NCBI GenBank assembly: GCA_002409675.1
Contig: DHOB01000032.1
Coordinates: forward strand, 1 to 22,999
Direction: 5' to 3'
DNA from: Ruminococcaceae bacterium UBA5401
Lineage (GTDB): Bacteria; Bacillota; Clostridia; Oscillospirales; Acutalibacteraceae
Length of the DNA stretch: 22,999 nucleotides
The position numbers and the translations under genes were made by a program. Under the pieces are notes generated by a model. The model saw only the letters and a list, made by a program, of their open reading frames with translations, was not told the DNA's origin and did no database searches. Shown here one piece after another: positions 1 to 7,977 of the stretch. Numbering within the stretch: the first letter of the stretch is position 1; every line of letters begins with the position of its first letter.

Positions 1-648
1 GGTCCCCGCCGAAAGGTAGTTGAGGTGCAGCAGGCTGCGGTCGGCCGCGCGGATGTCGCAGCCGACCACGCCGGTTTCGCGGTTGACCCGGTCCATGGCG
101 CTGATTTTCGTCTCCGGCGAAAGGATGGTGGTGACCTTGCTGTAGCTGGAATTGAGCGACGAGACCCAGCCGACCACGCCGGCCTCGGTCACGACGGGGT
201 CGTTGACCGAAATGCCGGCCTGCGAGCCCTGGTCGATGGTGAACTGCCCGAACAGGTCGTTCGGGTCGCGCCCGATTACCGCCGCCGCGACGGGTTTGAA
301 ATCCTGGTTGTTGTTTTTCAGCTCCAGAAATTTGCGCAGCTGGGCGTTCTCCTGCTGGGCGGAGTAGTAGTTGACGAGCTTTTTGTTCAGCTCGTCCACC
401 TGCCGCCTGAGGCTGCGGTTCTCAGCCTCCAGCTCTTCCTTCGACCGGGCGGCCGATTCCGCCGACACGGCCGCGTTGTTGGCCACGATGGTGCTGATCC
501 GCTGCATGGGGATGGTGATGAAGCCGAACAGCTTTCCCGTCGCCGAGTCCCCGGCGCCCGCCGTGTAGAGCATCAGGCAGAGCATGGCGAACACCACGGC
601 CACCATGATTTTGAATCCCGTGGAATGAAAAACGTCCTTCACGCGCAT
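1..648 (-). CDS. mreC: Rod shape-determining protein MreC (partial, C-terminus beyond window)
   Basis: This is the N-terminal 216 residues of MreC, the bitopic membrane protein that links the cytoskeletal MreB/MreD system to the peptidoglycan elongation machinery outside the membrane. The reading frame stays open to base 1, so the end of the gene lies outside. It starts MRVKDVFHSTGFKIMVAVV; residues about 13-31 form a single transmembrane anchor. Residues about 60-105 are a charged coiled coil (KEELEAENRSLRRQVDELNK), followed by the start of the beta-rich periplasm-type domain with the family-typical segments VIGRDPNDLFGQFTIDQGS, GVVGWVSSLNSSYSKV and ILSPETKISAM. ATG 648 is preceded by GGAGGG at a good distance. 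It lies 68 bp downstream of tsaD and has its own promoter. mreB is not upstream, which is unlike the usual mreBCD order; mreD could follow to the left. Confidence 0.93.
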   Translation of the reverse strand, partial: MRVKDVFHSTGFKIMVAVVFAMLCLMLYTAGAGDSATGKLFGFITIPMQRISTIVANNAAVSAESAARSKEELEAENRSLRRQVDELNKKLVNYYSAQQENAQLRKFLELKNNNQDFKPVAAAVIGRDPNDLFGQFTIDQGSQAGISVNDPVVTEAGVVGWVSSLNSSYSKVTTILSPETKISAMDRVNRETGVVGCDIRAADRSLLHLNYLSAGT

Positions 649-710
649 GCTCCCTCCAGTCGCTCGGTTTCCGGCGGCCCCGCCTGAAGCCGCCGTTTTC
701 GTTAACCCTG

Positions 711-739
711 ATTATATCATGCTTTCCCCCGGCAGACAA
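711..739 (-). promoter_or_regulatory. Sigma-A-type promoter of mreC
   Basis: Read on the minus strand there is TTGTCT (739-734), a 17-bp spacer and a perfect TATAAT (716-711). It overlaps the last codons of tsaD and points to mreC, 63 bases away. mreC can therefore be transcribed independently of the polA-tsaD run. Confidence 0.75.
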
Positions 740-1772
740 GGCGCGCCCGCCGCGTTTCGGGGAACTCCTGCTCCACCGGCATCTCGGCCCGCGCGTTCAG
801 GTCGGGCCCGGCGGTGTGCCCGGCCAGCAGCTCGTAGTACCCCTGCGAGCCGACCATGGCCGCGTTGTCCCCGCACAGGGAAAGGCGGGGGAAATAGCAC
901 GCGAGCCCCCGGCGGGCGCATTCGGCCTTCACGGTGCGGCGCAGCAGCGCATTGGCGGAGACGCCGCCCGCGAGGGCCAGCTTTTTCGCGCCCGTGGCGG
1001 CCGCGGCGGCGAAGAAATTGCGCGTCAGGCAGTCCACGACGGCCTTGCGGTAAGAGGCGGCCAGGTCCGGAAGGTCCAGCGTCTCGCCCCGCTGCTCCGC
1101 GTTGTGGATTAGATTGATCGCGTTCGTCTTGAGGCCCGAGAAGCTGAAGTCGTAGGGGGCGCCGTCCACCGACGGGCGCGGCAGCCGGTAGGCCGTCTCG
1201 TCCCCGCCCTCGGCGATTTTGTCCAGCTCCACGCCGCCGGGGTAGGGGATGCCCATGGCCCGCGCGGCCTTGTCGAACGCCTCGCCCGCCGCGTCGTCGC
1301 GCGTTTTGCCGAGCACGCGCAGGCGGGTGTAGTCCAGCACCTCGACGATGTGGGTATGCCCGCCGGACACAATCAGGCACAGGAAGGGCGGCTCAAGCTC
1401 CGGAAAACAGAGGTAGTTCGCCGCGATGTGCGCGCGCAGGTGGTGCACCGGCACCAGCGGTTTACCCGACGCGAGGGCCAGCCCCTTCGCAAAGTTGACG
1501 CCGACCAGCAGCGCGCCGATCAGGCCCGGCGCGCTGGTCACGGCCACGGCGTCCACGCCCCCCACATCCGTCCCGGCGTCGCCGAGGGCCTTCTGCACGA
1601 CGCCCACAATCGCCTCGCAGTGCCGGCGCGAGGCGATCTCCGGCACCACGCCGCCGTACAGGCGGTGCTCCTCCACCTGCGACGCGACCACGCTGGAGCG
1701 CACCGCGCGGCCGTCCTCCACCACGGCGGCGGCGGTCTCGTCGCAGGAGCTTTCGATTCCCAGTATTTTCAT
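717..1772 (-). CDS. tsaD: tRNA N6-adenosine threonylcarbamoyltransferase TsaD
   Basis: TsaD transfers the threonylcarbamoyl group from TC-AMP to A37 of ANN-reading tRNAs, acting with TsaB and TsaE in the cytoplasm. The protein is 351 aa, close to the family norm of about 340. It opens with the diagnostic MKILGIESSCDETAAAVV, has the metal-binding HxxxH pair (His111 and His115 in VHHLRAHIAANY), the SGGHTH loop, DDAAGEAFDK, and the ATPase-fold motifs FSFSGLKT, LAGGVSANALLR and LCGDNAAMVG. The ATG at 1772 overlaps the rimI stop in an ATGA, which implies translational coupling. A longer in-frame extension upstream (to 2168) reads through rimI out of frame and is not credible. tsaB and tsaE are not in the window, although rimI, a common tsa neighbour, is. 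Confidence 0.98.
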   Translation of the reverse strand: MKILGIESSCDETAAAVVEDGRAVRSSVVASQVEEHRLYGGVVPEIASRRHCEAIVGVVQKALGDAGTDVGGVDAVAVTSAPGLIGALLVGVNFAKGLALASGKPLVPVHHLRAHIAANYLCFPELEPPFLCLIVSGGHTHIVEVLDYTRLRVLGKTRDDAAGEAFDKAARAMGIPYPGGVELDKIAEGGDETAYRLPRPSVDGAPYDFSFSGLKTNAINLIHNAEQRGETLDLPDLAASYRKAVVDCLTRNFFAAAAATGAKKLALAGGVSANALLRRTVKAECARRGLACYFPRLSLCGDNAAMVGSQGYYELLAGHTAGPDLNARAEMPVEQEFPETRRARLVCRGKA

Positions 1773-2251
1773 TCTTCTATTCTCTCTCCGTCCGTCTGCT
1801 GCTGTTTTTGCAGGAATAAAGTCAGAATCAGCCCGTCTTCCGCGGGAAAACTGTAAAAATTCTTCCGGCGGCCCGCCTGCCGGAACCCGAAGCCGGCGTA
1901 GAGCGCGCGGGCGGCCGCGTTGGAGGGCCGCACCTCCAGGCTGAGGAACCTCGCGCCCCTCAGGCGCGCCTCGGCAATCAGGTACTCCATCAGTATCCGC
2001 GCGACGCCCGCGCGCCGGAAGCGCGGGAACACGGCCACGTTGTCCATATAGCACTCGTCCAGCACGCAGTGCATTCCGGCGTAGCCCGCCACCTGCCCGG
2101 CCAGCTCCGCCACCGCGAACACGGCGGCGGAAACGCCCAGCACCGCGGCGAGGCCGGCGCGCGTCCACGGCTCCGCGAAGCAGACCGCCTCCAGCTCGGT
2201 CAGCGCGTCCAGGTGGCGCTCCTCCATCAGGACGACCGTCAGCTCAGCCAC
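1769..2251 (-). CDS. rimI: Ribosomal protein bS18-alanine N-acetyltransferase RimI
   Basis: This is a GNAT-fold N-terminal acetyltransferase of the RimI family, which uses acetyl-CoA to acetylate the N-terminus of ribosomal protein S18 (often other targets too). Visible features are the FAEPWT segment after helix 1, the acetyl-CoA loop RRAGVARILMEYLI, the RimI hallmark LEVRPSNAAARALYAGFGF and the C-terminal NFY...EDGLILTLFL. GTG at 2251 is preferred (160 aa) because the first beta strand (LTVVLMEERHLDAL) would be cut by the ATG at 2227 (152 aa). That GTG overlaps the upstream gene by 13 bp, and its ribosome binding site is only moderate, so the start is uncertain. An upstream in-frame start to 2317 would run deeper into the preceding gene. 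The stop overlaps the tsaD start. Confidence 0.92.
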   Translation of the reverse strand: MAELTVVLMEERHLDALTELEAVCFAEPWTRAGLAAVLGVSAAVFAVAELAGQVAGYAGMHCVLDECYMDNVAVFPRFRRAGVARILMEYLIAEARLRGARFLSLEVRPSNAAARALYAGFGFRQAGRRKNFYSFPAEDGLILTLFLQKQQQTDGERIEE

Positions 2252-3414
2252 TTGCGGCGCACCGCCTTCTCTATTTTTTCGTCCCGCGAAAGGTAGACGG
2301 TGCTGATGCCGACCCACAGCAGGCAGAACAGCATCAGCACGGACAGAATCCGGATGTGCAGAAAGTGCGTGTTGAACAGGCTGTGGCAGACGGCGTAAGT
2401 GGAGCTGAACACCGTGATGACCGGGACGTAGAACTTTTCGGGAAAATAAAACGCGAACACGACCGAGAGAATATCCGCCGGGTAATAGTACCGCTCGCGC
2501 ATGTAGGGCAGCACGTACGGCACAAAAAGCACCGAGAGCAGCGCGAGCGAAACCAGCATCTCGTCCGTCAGCTCAAACTTTTTGCGCCAGAACCAGAATA
2601 CGCCCGCCAGGGCCGCCGCCGCGGCGGCGATGACAATCGCCGTGCCGACGGCCTGCGGCGTGCCCTTCGGGTACCAGACCGAAAGGTTCGGCAGATACAT
2701 CGAGATTTCGCCGGGCGCCGCCGCCCGCCGGGCGTACACCGTCAGCAGCTCCCCGAAATCCCGCCCCGACGCGGCGGCGGGCAGCACGGCCAGAAGGTAG
2801 ACCGCGGGCACCGCCAGCAGGCTGCGCCACGGAATCCTGCGGCACAGCAGCATCAGCAGCAGGAACGGCGCGAGAAAAATCGCCTGCGGCTTGAACACGA
2901 ACGCGACGGACCATGCCGTTACGGCGGCGTACGGGCGTCTGCGCAGCAGGAAGTACACGCAGGCGAGCAGCGCGGCGGTATAAAACGAATCGCACTGCCC
3001 CCACGCCCCGGAGTTCAGCACCACGCTCGGCAGAAGCAGCACCGCCGCGTAGGCGATCTCCCCCCAGAACTGGGCGTACTTCAGGCGGACGATTTTCAGG
3101 GCGAAAACGGCCAGCACGATGTCCCCGGCGAAGGAAAGGAGCTTGATGAGGTACAGGTCCCGCCCGGGCAGATAGCTCATCAGCGCCAGCAGATAGAAAT
3201 AGGGCGGCAGATATCCCCCGGCAAGGCGGCCCGCGGCGGCCAGGCCGCCGTTCTGCTTCAGCTGCGCGAACCAGCCCTGCAGGGCCCGGAGGGAATCGGC
3301 GGACCCGAACGGCAGAAACTTCAGCCGGACCGCAAACGCGAGGGTGGTCACCGCAACGAGGAACAGCAGGCTTTCCGCCTGGGGAAAATCGACGAGGTCC
3401 TTTCGCTTGGTCAT
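2239..3414 (-). CDS. Polytopic GT-C-type glycosyltransferase, Gpi18-like mannosyltransferase family
   Basis: This is a 391-aa integral membrane protein with about 9-10 hydrophobic helices. It resembles the bacterial relatives of Gpi18 (COG5542-type, GT-C fold), which use polyprenyl-phosphate sugars as donors at the outer membrane face. Family-typical segments are NSGAWGQCDSFYTAALLACVY and VAFVFKPQAIFLAPFLLL, plus a first extracytoplasmic loop with an acidic residue (FGSADSLRALQGWF). The C-terminus ends basic (DEKIEKAVRRKWLS). ATG 3414 overlaps the rlmA stop as ATGA. The 35 codons further upstream run inside rlmA and are rejected. Its place between rRNA methylation and S18 acetylation genes is odd, because nothing nearby makes a glycan. 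The donor and acceptor cannot be read from the sequence. Confidence 0.8.
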   Translation of the reverse strand: MTKRKDLVDFPQAESLLFLVAVTTLAFAVRLKFLPFGSADSLRALQGWFAQLKQNGGLAAAGRLAGGYLPPYFYLLALMSYLPGRDLYLIKLLSFAGDIVLAVFALKIVRLKYAQFWGEIAYAAVLLLPSVVLNSGAWGQCDSFYTAALLACVYFLLRRRPYAAVTAWSVAFVFKPQAIFLAPFLLLMLLCRRIPWRSLLAVPAVYLLAVLPAAASGRDFGELLTVYARRAAAPGEISMYLPNLSVWYPKGTPQAVGTAIVIAAAAAALAGVFWFWRKKFELTDEMLVSLALLSVLFVPYVLPYMRERYYYPADILSVVFAFYFPEKFYVPVITVFSSTYAVCHSLFNTHFLHIRILSVLMLFCLLWVGISTVYLSRDEKIEKAVRRKWLS

Positions 3415-4244
3415 GCTTCTTCCGCCTTTCGGTAAACCAGAAAATCGAACTGGATTTCGGTCCGCAGGAACCCGGTGCCTTCCAGCCGCTTTTCGCCCTC
3501 CCGCGGCGTTTTCCAGCAATAGGGCGTCATGGCGAACAGGTCGCGCATCGCCGCGCGGTCCGCGGTGGCGAGCTCTCCTTCCACGGGCAGGCGCCCCAGA
3601 AAGCGGAAGCCCGGGTAGGGGATGTCTTTCCGCACGTTCTCGTACGGCGCGTCGTAGAGAATCTCTTTCAGGCCGTACAGGTGCCGCGGGCCGGGCACCG
3701 CGAGGACCAGCGCGCCGCCGGGCTTCAGCACGCGGTTCAGCTCGGCGGGGACGATGGGCGCGAACACGTTCAGCGCCAGGTCCGCCGCCCCGGAGAGGAA
3801 CGGGATGCCGAACGCGCTGGCCACGGCGAAGGAAATCCCCGGGTGCCGCTTCGCCGCCGCCCGCACGGCGGATTTTGAGATGTCGAAGCCGTAAAGCTCC
3901 GCGTTTCTGCCCCGCGCCGCCAGAAAATCACGCAGCCGGCCGGTGTAGTACCCTTCCCCGCAGCCCGCGTCCAGCACCGCGCAGGGTCCGGCCGGCAGAT
4001 ATTTTTCCGCGAGCCGGTTCAGCGCGTCGCTGAAGACCCGGTAATACCCCGCTTCGAGGAATCTGCGGCGGGCGGCCACCATCCGCCGGTCGTCGCCCGG
4101 GGCGCGGCTGTGCTTTTTGTTCGGCGGCAGCAGGTAAACGTACCCTTCCGACGCGATGTCGTAGCTGTGCCCCGCGGCGCAGGCATAGACCTTTTCGCTG
4201 CGCGCGAGGGGCCGCCCGCAGACCGGGCAGGCGAAAAGGCTCAT
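3411..4244 (-). CDS. rlmA: 23S rRNA (guanine-N1)-methyltransferase, RlmA family
   Basis: This is an SAM-dependent methyltransferase of the RlmA family, which methylates N1 of G745 (RlmA-I) or G748 (RlmA-II) in helix 35 of 23S rRNA; the second form affects tylosin binding. The protein is 277 aa. The N-terminal zinc ribbon has ligands Cys6, Cys9, Cys22 and His26 (CPVCGRPL...CAAGHSYD), followed by the family sequence ASEGYVYLLP. The Rossmann methyltransferase core begins at VLDAGCGEGYY (90-100) and continues with YGFDISKSAV and the motif-IV-like region LALNVFAPIVPAELNRVLKPGG. ATG 4244 overlaps the polA stop (ATGA) and has GAGG seven bases before it. A start six codons upstream would lie in polA. 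Whether G745 or G748 is the target is not decided here. Confidence 0.92.
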   Translation of the reverse strand: MSLFACPVCGRPLARSEKVYACAAGHSYDIASEGYVYLLPPNKKHSRAPGDDRRMVAARRRFLEAGYYRVFSDALNRLAEKYLPAGPCAVLDAGCGEGYYTGRLRDFLAARGRNAELYGFDISKSAVRAAAKRHPGISFAVASAFGIPFLSGAADLALNVFAPIVPAELNRVLKPGGALVLAVPGPRHLYGLKEILYDAPYENVRKDIPYPGFRFLGRLPVEGELATADRAAMRDLFAMTPYCWKTPREGEKRLEGTGFLRTEIQFDFLVYRKAEEA

Positions 4245-6817
4245 GCCTTCGCCTCGTACCATGTTTTTCCGCTCTTGGCGTCCACGGTCAGCGGAACCGA
4301 AAGCGAAACGGCGCCCTGCATCTCCTCGGTCAGCACCTTTTCGGCCCGCTCCGCCTCTTCCCGGGGCGACTCCACAATCAGCTCGTCGTGCACCTGCAGA
4401 ATCAGCCGGGACTTCATCTTCTCCGCCTGAAGGCGGCGCTCGACCCGGATCATCGCGATTTTGATGATGTCCGCCGCCGTGCCCTGGATGGGCATGTTGC
4501 GGGCCACGCGCTCGCCGAACGCCCGCAGGTTGTGGTTGGAGCTCGCCAGCTCCGGCAGGTAGCGCCGCCGCCCGAACAGGGTCTGCACGTAGCCGTCGCC
4601 GCGGGCCTGCTCGACCACGCGCTTCATATAGGCGTCCACGCCCGAAAAATGCGCGAGGTAGTCCTCGATATACCGTTTTGCCTCGGCGATGGAGACGTGG
4701 ATGTTGTGCGAGAGCGAGAAGGGGCCGATGCCGTAGACGATGCCGAAGTTCACGGCCTTGGCGCGGCTGCGCATCAGCGGCGTGACCATCTGCTCCGGCA
4801 TGTGGAACACCTGCGCGGCCGTGCGGCGGTGGATGTCGTCGCCGTCGCGGAACGCCTGGATCATGTTCCGGTCGTTTGCGACGTGCGCCAGCACCCGCAG
4901 CTCGATCTGGGAATAGTCGGCGTCCACCAGCACCCAGCCGGGCCGGGCGATGAAGAAGCGCCGCATCTCGCGCCCGAGGTCGGTGCGCACGGGGATGTTC
5001 TGCAGGTTCGGCTCGGTGGAGCTGATGCGCCCGGTGCGCGTCTCGGTCTGGTTGAAGCTGGAGTGGATGCGCCCGTCCGGCCCGACGACCTTGAGCAGGC
5101 CGTCGCAGTAGGTGGATTTGAGCTTCGCCAGCGTGCGGTAGGTCAGCACCATCTGCACGGCGGGGCTTTCAAACTTCAGCTTCTCCAGCGTGGCGGCGCT
5201 GGTGGACCAGCCGGTCTTCGTCTTTCTGCCGTGGTTCAGGCCCAGCTTGACGAACAGGGCGTCGCCGAGCTGCTTGGGGGAGTTGATGTTGAACTCGTAC
5301 CCCACGGTGTCGTAGACCTGCTTCTGCACCTCGCCGAGCTTGGCCTCCAGCGCCTTCCCGAACGACCGGATGCCCTCCACGTCCACCGCGAAGCCGACGG
5401 TCTCCATATGGGCGAGCACGCGCGCGAGCGGAACCTCGATTTTACCAAGCAGCTCCGTCTGGCCGTTCTCGGCGATTTTCCGCTCCAGCGCGTCCGTCAG
5501 GGCGGGCATCACCGCGGCGGCTGCGGCCGGGCCGTCGGGCAGCTTTTCCGGCACCGGGACGCCGTATTCCCGCGCGAGGCGCAGCGGCTCGTACCCCGTG
5601 GCGGAGGGGTTCAGCAGGTAGCCCGCCAGCATCGCGTCGAACGCGCCGCCGCCGGTCTTCTCGCCGCGCGAATCCAGCGCGGCAAACAGCGGCTTTACGT
5701 CCCAGGTGTTTTTGCGGATTTTCGGGTCGGCGAAGACGGCGCGCACGGTTTCGGCGTCCCGCACAATCCGGATGCGCCCGTCCCGGTTTATGAACAGCGC
5801 GCGGATTTCTCCGTTTTCCGCCTGCGCGGCGAAGTCGGCGCGCCCGGCCTTGCGCAGGGGCTTCAGCAGCGCGTCGCCGCCGGCGCACTCCTCGGGGGCG
5901 GCGACGGCGGGCGCGGCGGGCGCCTGCCCGCTCTCCGCCTGCGGGGCGGAATCGAGGCCGAGCTTTTTTATCAGCGAGAAGAACTCCAGCTTCGCCATCA
6001 GCCGCGCGGCGGCCGCGGCGTCGCGCCCCTGCGGCACGTACTGGGAAAGGTCGGTGTCGACCGGCACGTCGGTGCGGATGGTGCCGAGCCTGCGGGAGAG
6101 GAACGCGCTGTCTTTCCCCGCGGCCAGCCTGCGGCGCAGGGTGTCGCGGATATCCAGCTCCCCGAGGTGGGCGTAGATATAGTCGACGGAGTGGTACGCC
6201 TGAATCAGCTGCCCTGCGCCCTTCGGGCCGATGCCCGGAACGCCCGGGATGCAGTCGGAGGCGTCGCCCTGGAGCGCCTTGATTTCGATCATTTCCTTCG
6301 GGGTGACGCCGTAGTCGGCTTTGATTTTCGCCTCGTCGTACAGCGTGACCTGCGGCTGCCCCAGCTTGGTGGAGGCGAGGCGCACCGTCACGTGCGGGCC
6401 GACGAGCTGCAGGCTGTCGCGGTCGCCCGTCGCCAGAACGCAGTCGCCGCCGCCGTCGGCGCAGGCCTTCGAGAGCGTGCCGAGGATGTCGTCCGCCTCG
6501 AAGCCCTCGCGCTCCACCAGGCGGTACCCGAGCAGCGTGAGCAGCTTTTTGAGGGTGGGCATCTGCTGCGCGAGCTCCGGCGGCATCCCCTTGCGGTTCG
6601 CCTTGTAGCCCGCGTATTCCCTGTGGCGGAACGTCGGCGCGCACATGTCGAACGCCACGGCCACGGCGTCCGGCGAGGTCTCTTCCAGCAGGCGGTGGAA
6701 AATCGTCAGGAAGCCGTAAATCCCGTTGGTGTACAGGCCGTCTTTCGTCGTCAGCAGGCGGATTCCGTAGAACGCGCGGTTCAGAATGCTGTTGCCGTCC
6801 AATACCAGTAATTTCAT
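4241..6817 (-). CDS. polA: DNA polymerase I
   Basis: This is family A DNA polymerase I (858 aa), used for Okazaki-fragment maturation and repair. Residues about 1-290 are the 5'-3' flap nuclease (VLDGNSILNRAFYG, FEADDILGTLSK, ATGDRDSLQL, GVPGIGPKGAGQLI). Residues about 300-470 are a shortened 3'-5' exonuclease-like domain in which the catalytic DxE of motif Exo I is not visible, as in other Firmicutes enzymes; proofreading is probably absent. The polymerase domain is intact: motif A DYSQIELR (634-641), motif B with R683, K687, F691, Y695 and G696 (RSRAKAVNFGIVYG), and motif C VHDE (809-812). ATG 6817 follows GAGGTAGG. polA heads the minus-strand run and is coupled by ATGA to rlmA. Confidence 0.98.
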   Translation of the reverse strand: MKLLVLDGNSILNRAFYGIRLLTTKDGLYTNGIYGFLTIFHRLLEETSPDAVAVAFDMCAPTFRHREYAGYKANRKGMPPELAQQMPTLKKLLTLLGYRLVEREGFEADDILGTLSKACADGGGDCVLATGDRDSLQLVGPHVTVRLASTKLGQPQVTLYDEAKIKADYGVTPKEMIEIKALQGDASDCIPGVPGIGPKGAGQLIQAYHSVDYIYAHLGELDIRDTLRRRLAAGKDSAFLSRRLGTIRTDVPVDTDLSQYVPQGRDAAAAARLMAKLEFFSLIKKLGLDSAPQAESGQAPAAPAVAAPEECAGGDALLKPLRKAGRADFAAQAENGEIRALFINRDGRIRIVRDAETVRAVFADPKIRKNTWDVKPLFAALDSRGEKTGGGAFDAMLAGYLLNPSATGYEPLRLAREYGVPVPEKLPDGPAAAAAVMPALTDALERKIAENGQTELLGKIEVPLARVLAHMETVGFAVDVEGIRSFGKALEAKLGEVQKQVYDTVGYEFNINSPKQLGDALFVKLGLNHGRKTKTGWSTSAATLEKLKFESPAVQMVLTYRTLAKLKSTYCDGLLKVVGPDGRIHSSFNQTETRTGRISSTEPNLQNIPVRTDLGREMRRFFIARPGWVLVDADYSQIELRVLAHVANDRNMIQAFRDGDDIHRRTAAQVFHMPEQMVTPLMRSRAKAVNFGIVYGIGPFSLSHNIHVSIAEAKRYIEDYLAHFSGVDAYMKRVVEQARGDGYVQTLFGRRRYLPELASSNHNLRAFGERVARNMPIQGTAADIIKIAMIRVERRLQAEKMKSRLILQVHDELIVESPREEAERAEKVLTEEMQGAVSLSVPLTVDAKSGKTWYEAKA

Positions 6818-6848
6818 CGGCCTACCTCACTTGCAGGTTTATGGGAGT

Positions 6849-6877
6849 ATTATAGCACTTTGCGCGCGAAAAAATAA
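6849..6877 (-). promoter_or_regulatory. Promoter of the polA operon
   Basis: The minus strand carries a perfect TATAAT (6854-6849) with a poor -35 (TTATTT at 6877-6872, 17-bp spacer). The -10 box lies in the left arm of the inverted repeat at 6849-6887. The leader to the polA ATG is about 25 nt. Confidence 0.55.
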
Positions 6878-6887
6878 GTGCTATAAT
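6860..6887 (+). promoter_or_regulatory. Promoter of dusB
   Basis: The plus strand has TTGCGC (6860-6865), a 16-bp spacer and a perfect TATAAT (6882-6887). It overlaps the polA promoter back to back, so the two RNA polymerases would compete for the same region. The leader to the chosen dusB start is about 80 nt. Confidence 0.55.
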
Positions 6888-6975
6888 GGGGCGTGCCCGC
6901 CTTCCGGCCCCGCGCCGGGGCGGCTTTTTAAGACTCCTGGTCATGAATTCATTAAAAAGGCGGAGGATTTTCCGA

Positions 6976-7971
6976 ATGGGCCTGAAAATCGGCGGAATCG
7001 AGCTGGCCGGCCGCGCGGTGCTGGCCCCCATGGCGGGGGCGGGCGACCGCGCGTTCCGCGAGACCTGCGCCCGCTTCGGCGCGGCGTACACGGTCAGCGA
7101 GATGGTCAGCGCGAAGGCGCTGGAGTTCGGCGATAAAAAAACGCTGGAGCTGATGGAGCTGGGCGAAGAAGCCCGCCCGGCGGCGATCCAGATTTTCGGC
7201 TCCGAGCCGCCGGTGATGGCGCGGGCCGCCGAGAAGGCGATGGCGTTTTCCCCCGACGCCATCGACATCAACATGGGCTGCCCCGCGCCGAAAATCACCG
7301 GCTCCGGCGCGGGCAGCGCGCTGATGAAGAACCCGCCCCTCTGCGGCGCAATCGTGGCCGCCGTCGCCGCCGCCGTGCCCGTGCCGGTCACGGTCAAGCT
7401 GCGCGCGGGGTGGGACGAGGGCTCGGTCAACGCGCCGCAGGTCGCGGCCGTCTGCGAGCGGGCGGGCGCCGCGGCCGTCGCCGTGCATGCGCGCACCCGC
7501 GCTCAGCAGTATGCGCCGCCCGCGGACTGGAGCGTCATCCGGGCCGTCAGGCAGGCGGTAAAAATCCCCGTCGTGGGCAACGGGGACGTCACGGGGGCGC
7601 AGGCCGCCGCCCTGATGCTGGAAAGGACCGGCTGCGACGCCGTGATGGTGGGGCGCGCGGCGCTGGGCAGCCCGTGGGTCTTTCTGCAGATCAATGCCTA
7701 CCTGGACGGCTCGTGCCGCATTGTGCCCCCGCCGGGCCCGGCGGGGCGGATGCTGGTGATGATGCGGCAGGTGGAGCGGATGTGCCGCTACAAGGGCGAG
7801 CGGAGGGCGATGCGCGAAGCGCGCAAGCACGTCGCCTGGTACCTCAGGGGGCTGCGCGGGGCGGCGCAGTTCCGCCGCCGGGCCGGTTTCCTCGAGACCC
7901 GCGAAGACCTCAAAAAACTGGTGCGGGACGTCCTCGCCGCCCAGAAAGCGCCGGGCGACGAAACGACGTAG
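6976..7971 (+). CDS. dusB: tRNA-dihydrouridine synthase (DusB family)
   Basis: This is an FMN- and NADPH-dependent enzyme that reduces uridines in the D-loop of tRNA. The protein is 331 aa. The TIM-barrel N-terminus has APMAGAGDRAFRE, the catalytic cysteine is Cys102 in INMGCPAPK, the phosphate-binding strands are PVVGNGDVTG and VMVGRAALGSPWVF, and a conserved arginine/histidine-rich helical tail follows (REARKHVAWYLRGL). ATG 6976 is chosen because AGGCGGAGG lies nine bases upstream and the protein then begins at the conserved MGLKIGGIEL. ATG 6943 (11 residues longer) and the earlier frame to 6886 lack such a site and overlap the promoter. In many Firmicutes dusB sits near lysS or folate genes; here it stands alone and converges on a GNAT gene with only 6 bp between stops. 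Confidence 0.96.
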   Translation: MGLKIGGIELAGRAVLAPMAGAGDRAFRETCARFGAAYTVSEMVSAKALEFGDKKTLELMELGEEARPAAIQIFGSEPPVMARAAEKAMAFSPDAIDINMGCPAPKITGSGAGSALMKNPPLCGAIVAAVAAAVPVPVTVKLRAGWDEGSVNAPQVAAVCERAGAAAVAVHARTRAQQYAPPADWSVIRAVRQAVKIPVVGNGDVTGAQAAALMLERTGCDAVMVGRAALGSPWVFLQINAYLDGSCRIVPPPGPAGRMLVMMRQVERMCRYKGERRAMREARKHVAWYLRGLRGAAQFRRRAGFLETREDLKKLVRDVLAAQKAPGDETT

Positions 7972-7977
7972 CGCGCT

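Larger units (their letters stand above)
6849..6887. repeat. Perfect 12-bp inverted repeat carrying divergent -10 boxes
   Basis: The arms ATTATAGCACTT (6849-6860) and AAGTGCTATAAT (6876-6887) are exact reverse complements, separated by a 15-base spacer of GCGCGCG followed by A-rich sequence. Each arm ends in a TATAAT reading outward, one towards polA and one towards dusB. The repeat could be a dyad operator or simply two mirrored promoters. Confidence 0.85.

Noticed and set aside
25..687. 220-codon plus-strand open frame at the left edge
   Set aside because: The opposite strand encodes mreC with a membrane anchor, coiled coil, ribosome binding site and promoter; the plus frame has none.
4388..6811. 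807-codon open frame antisense to polA
   Set aside because: It mirrors the polA frame in GC-rich DNA, its product is rich in His/Arg/Gly/Val with no domain, and polA shows every family motif.
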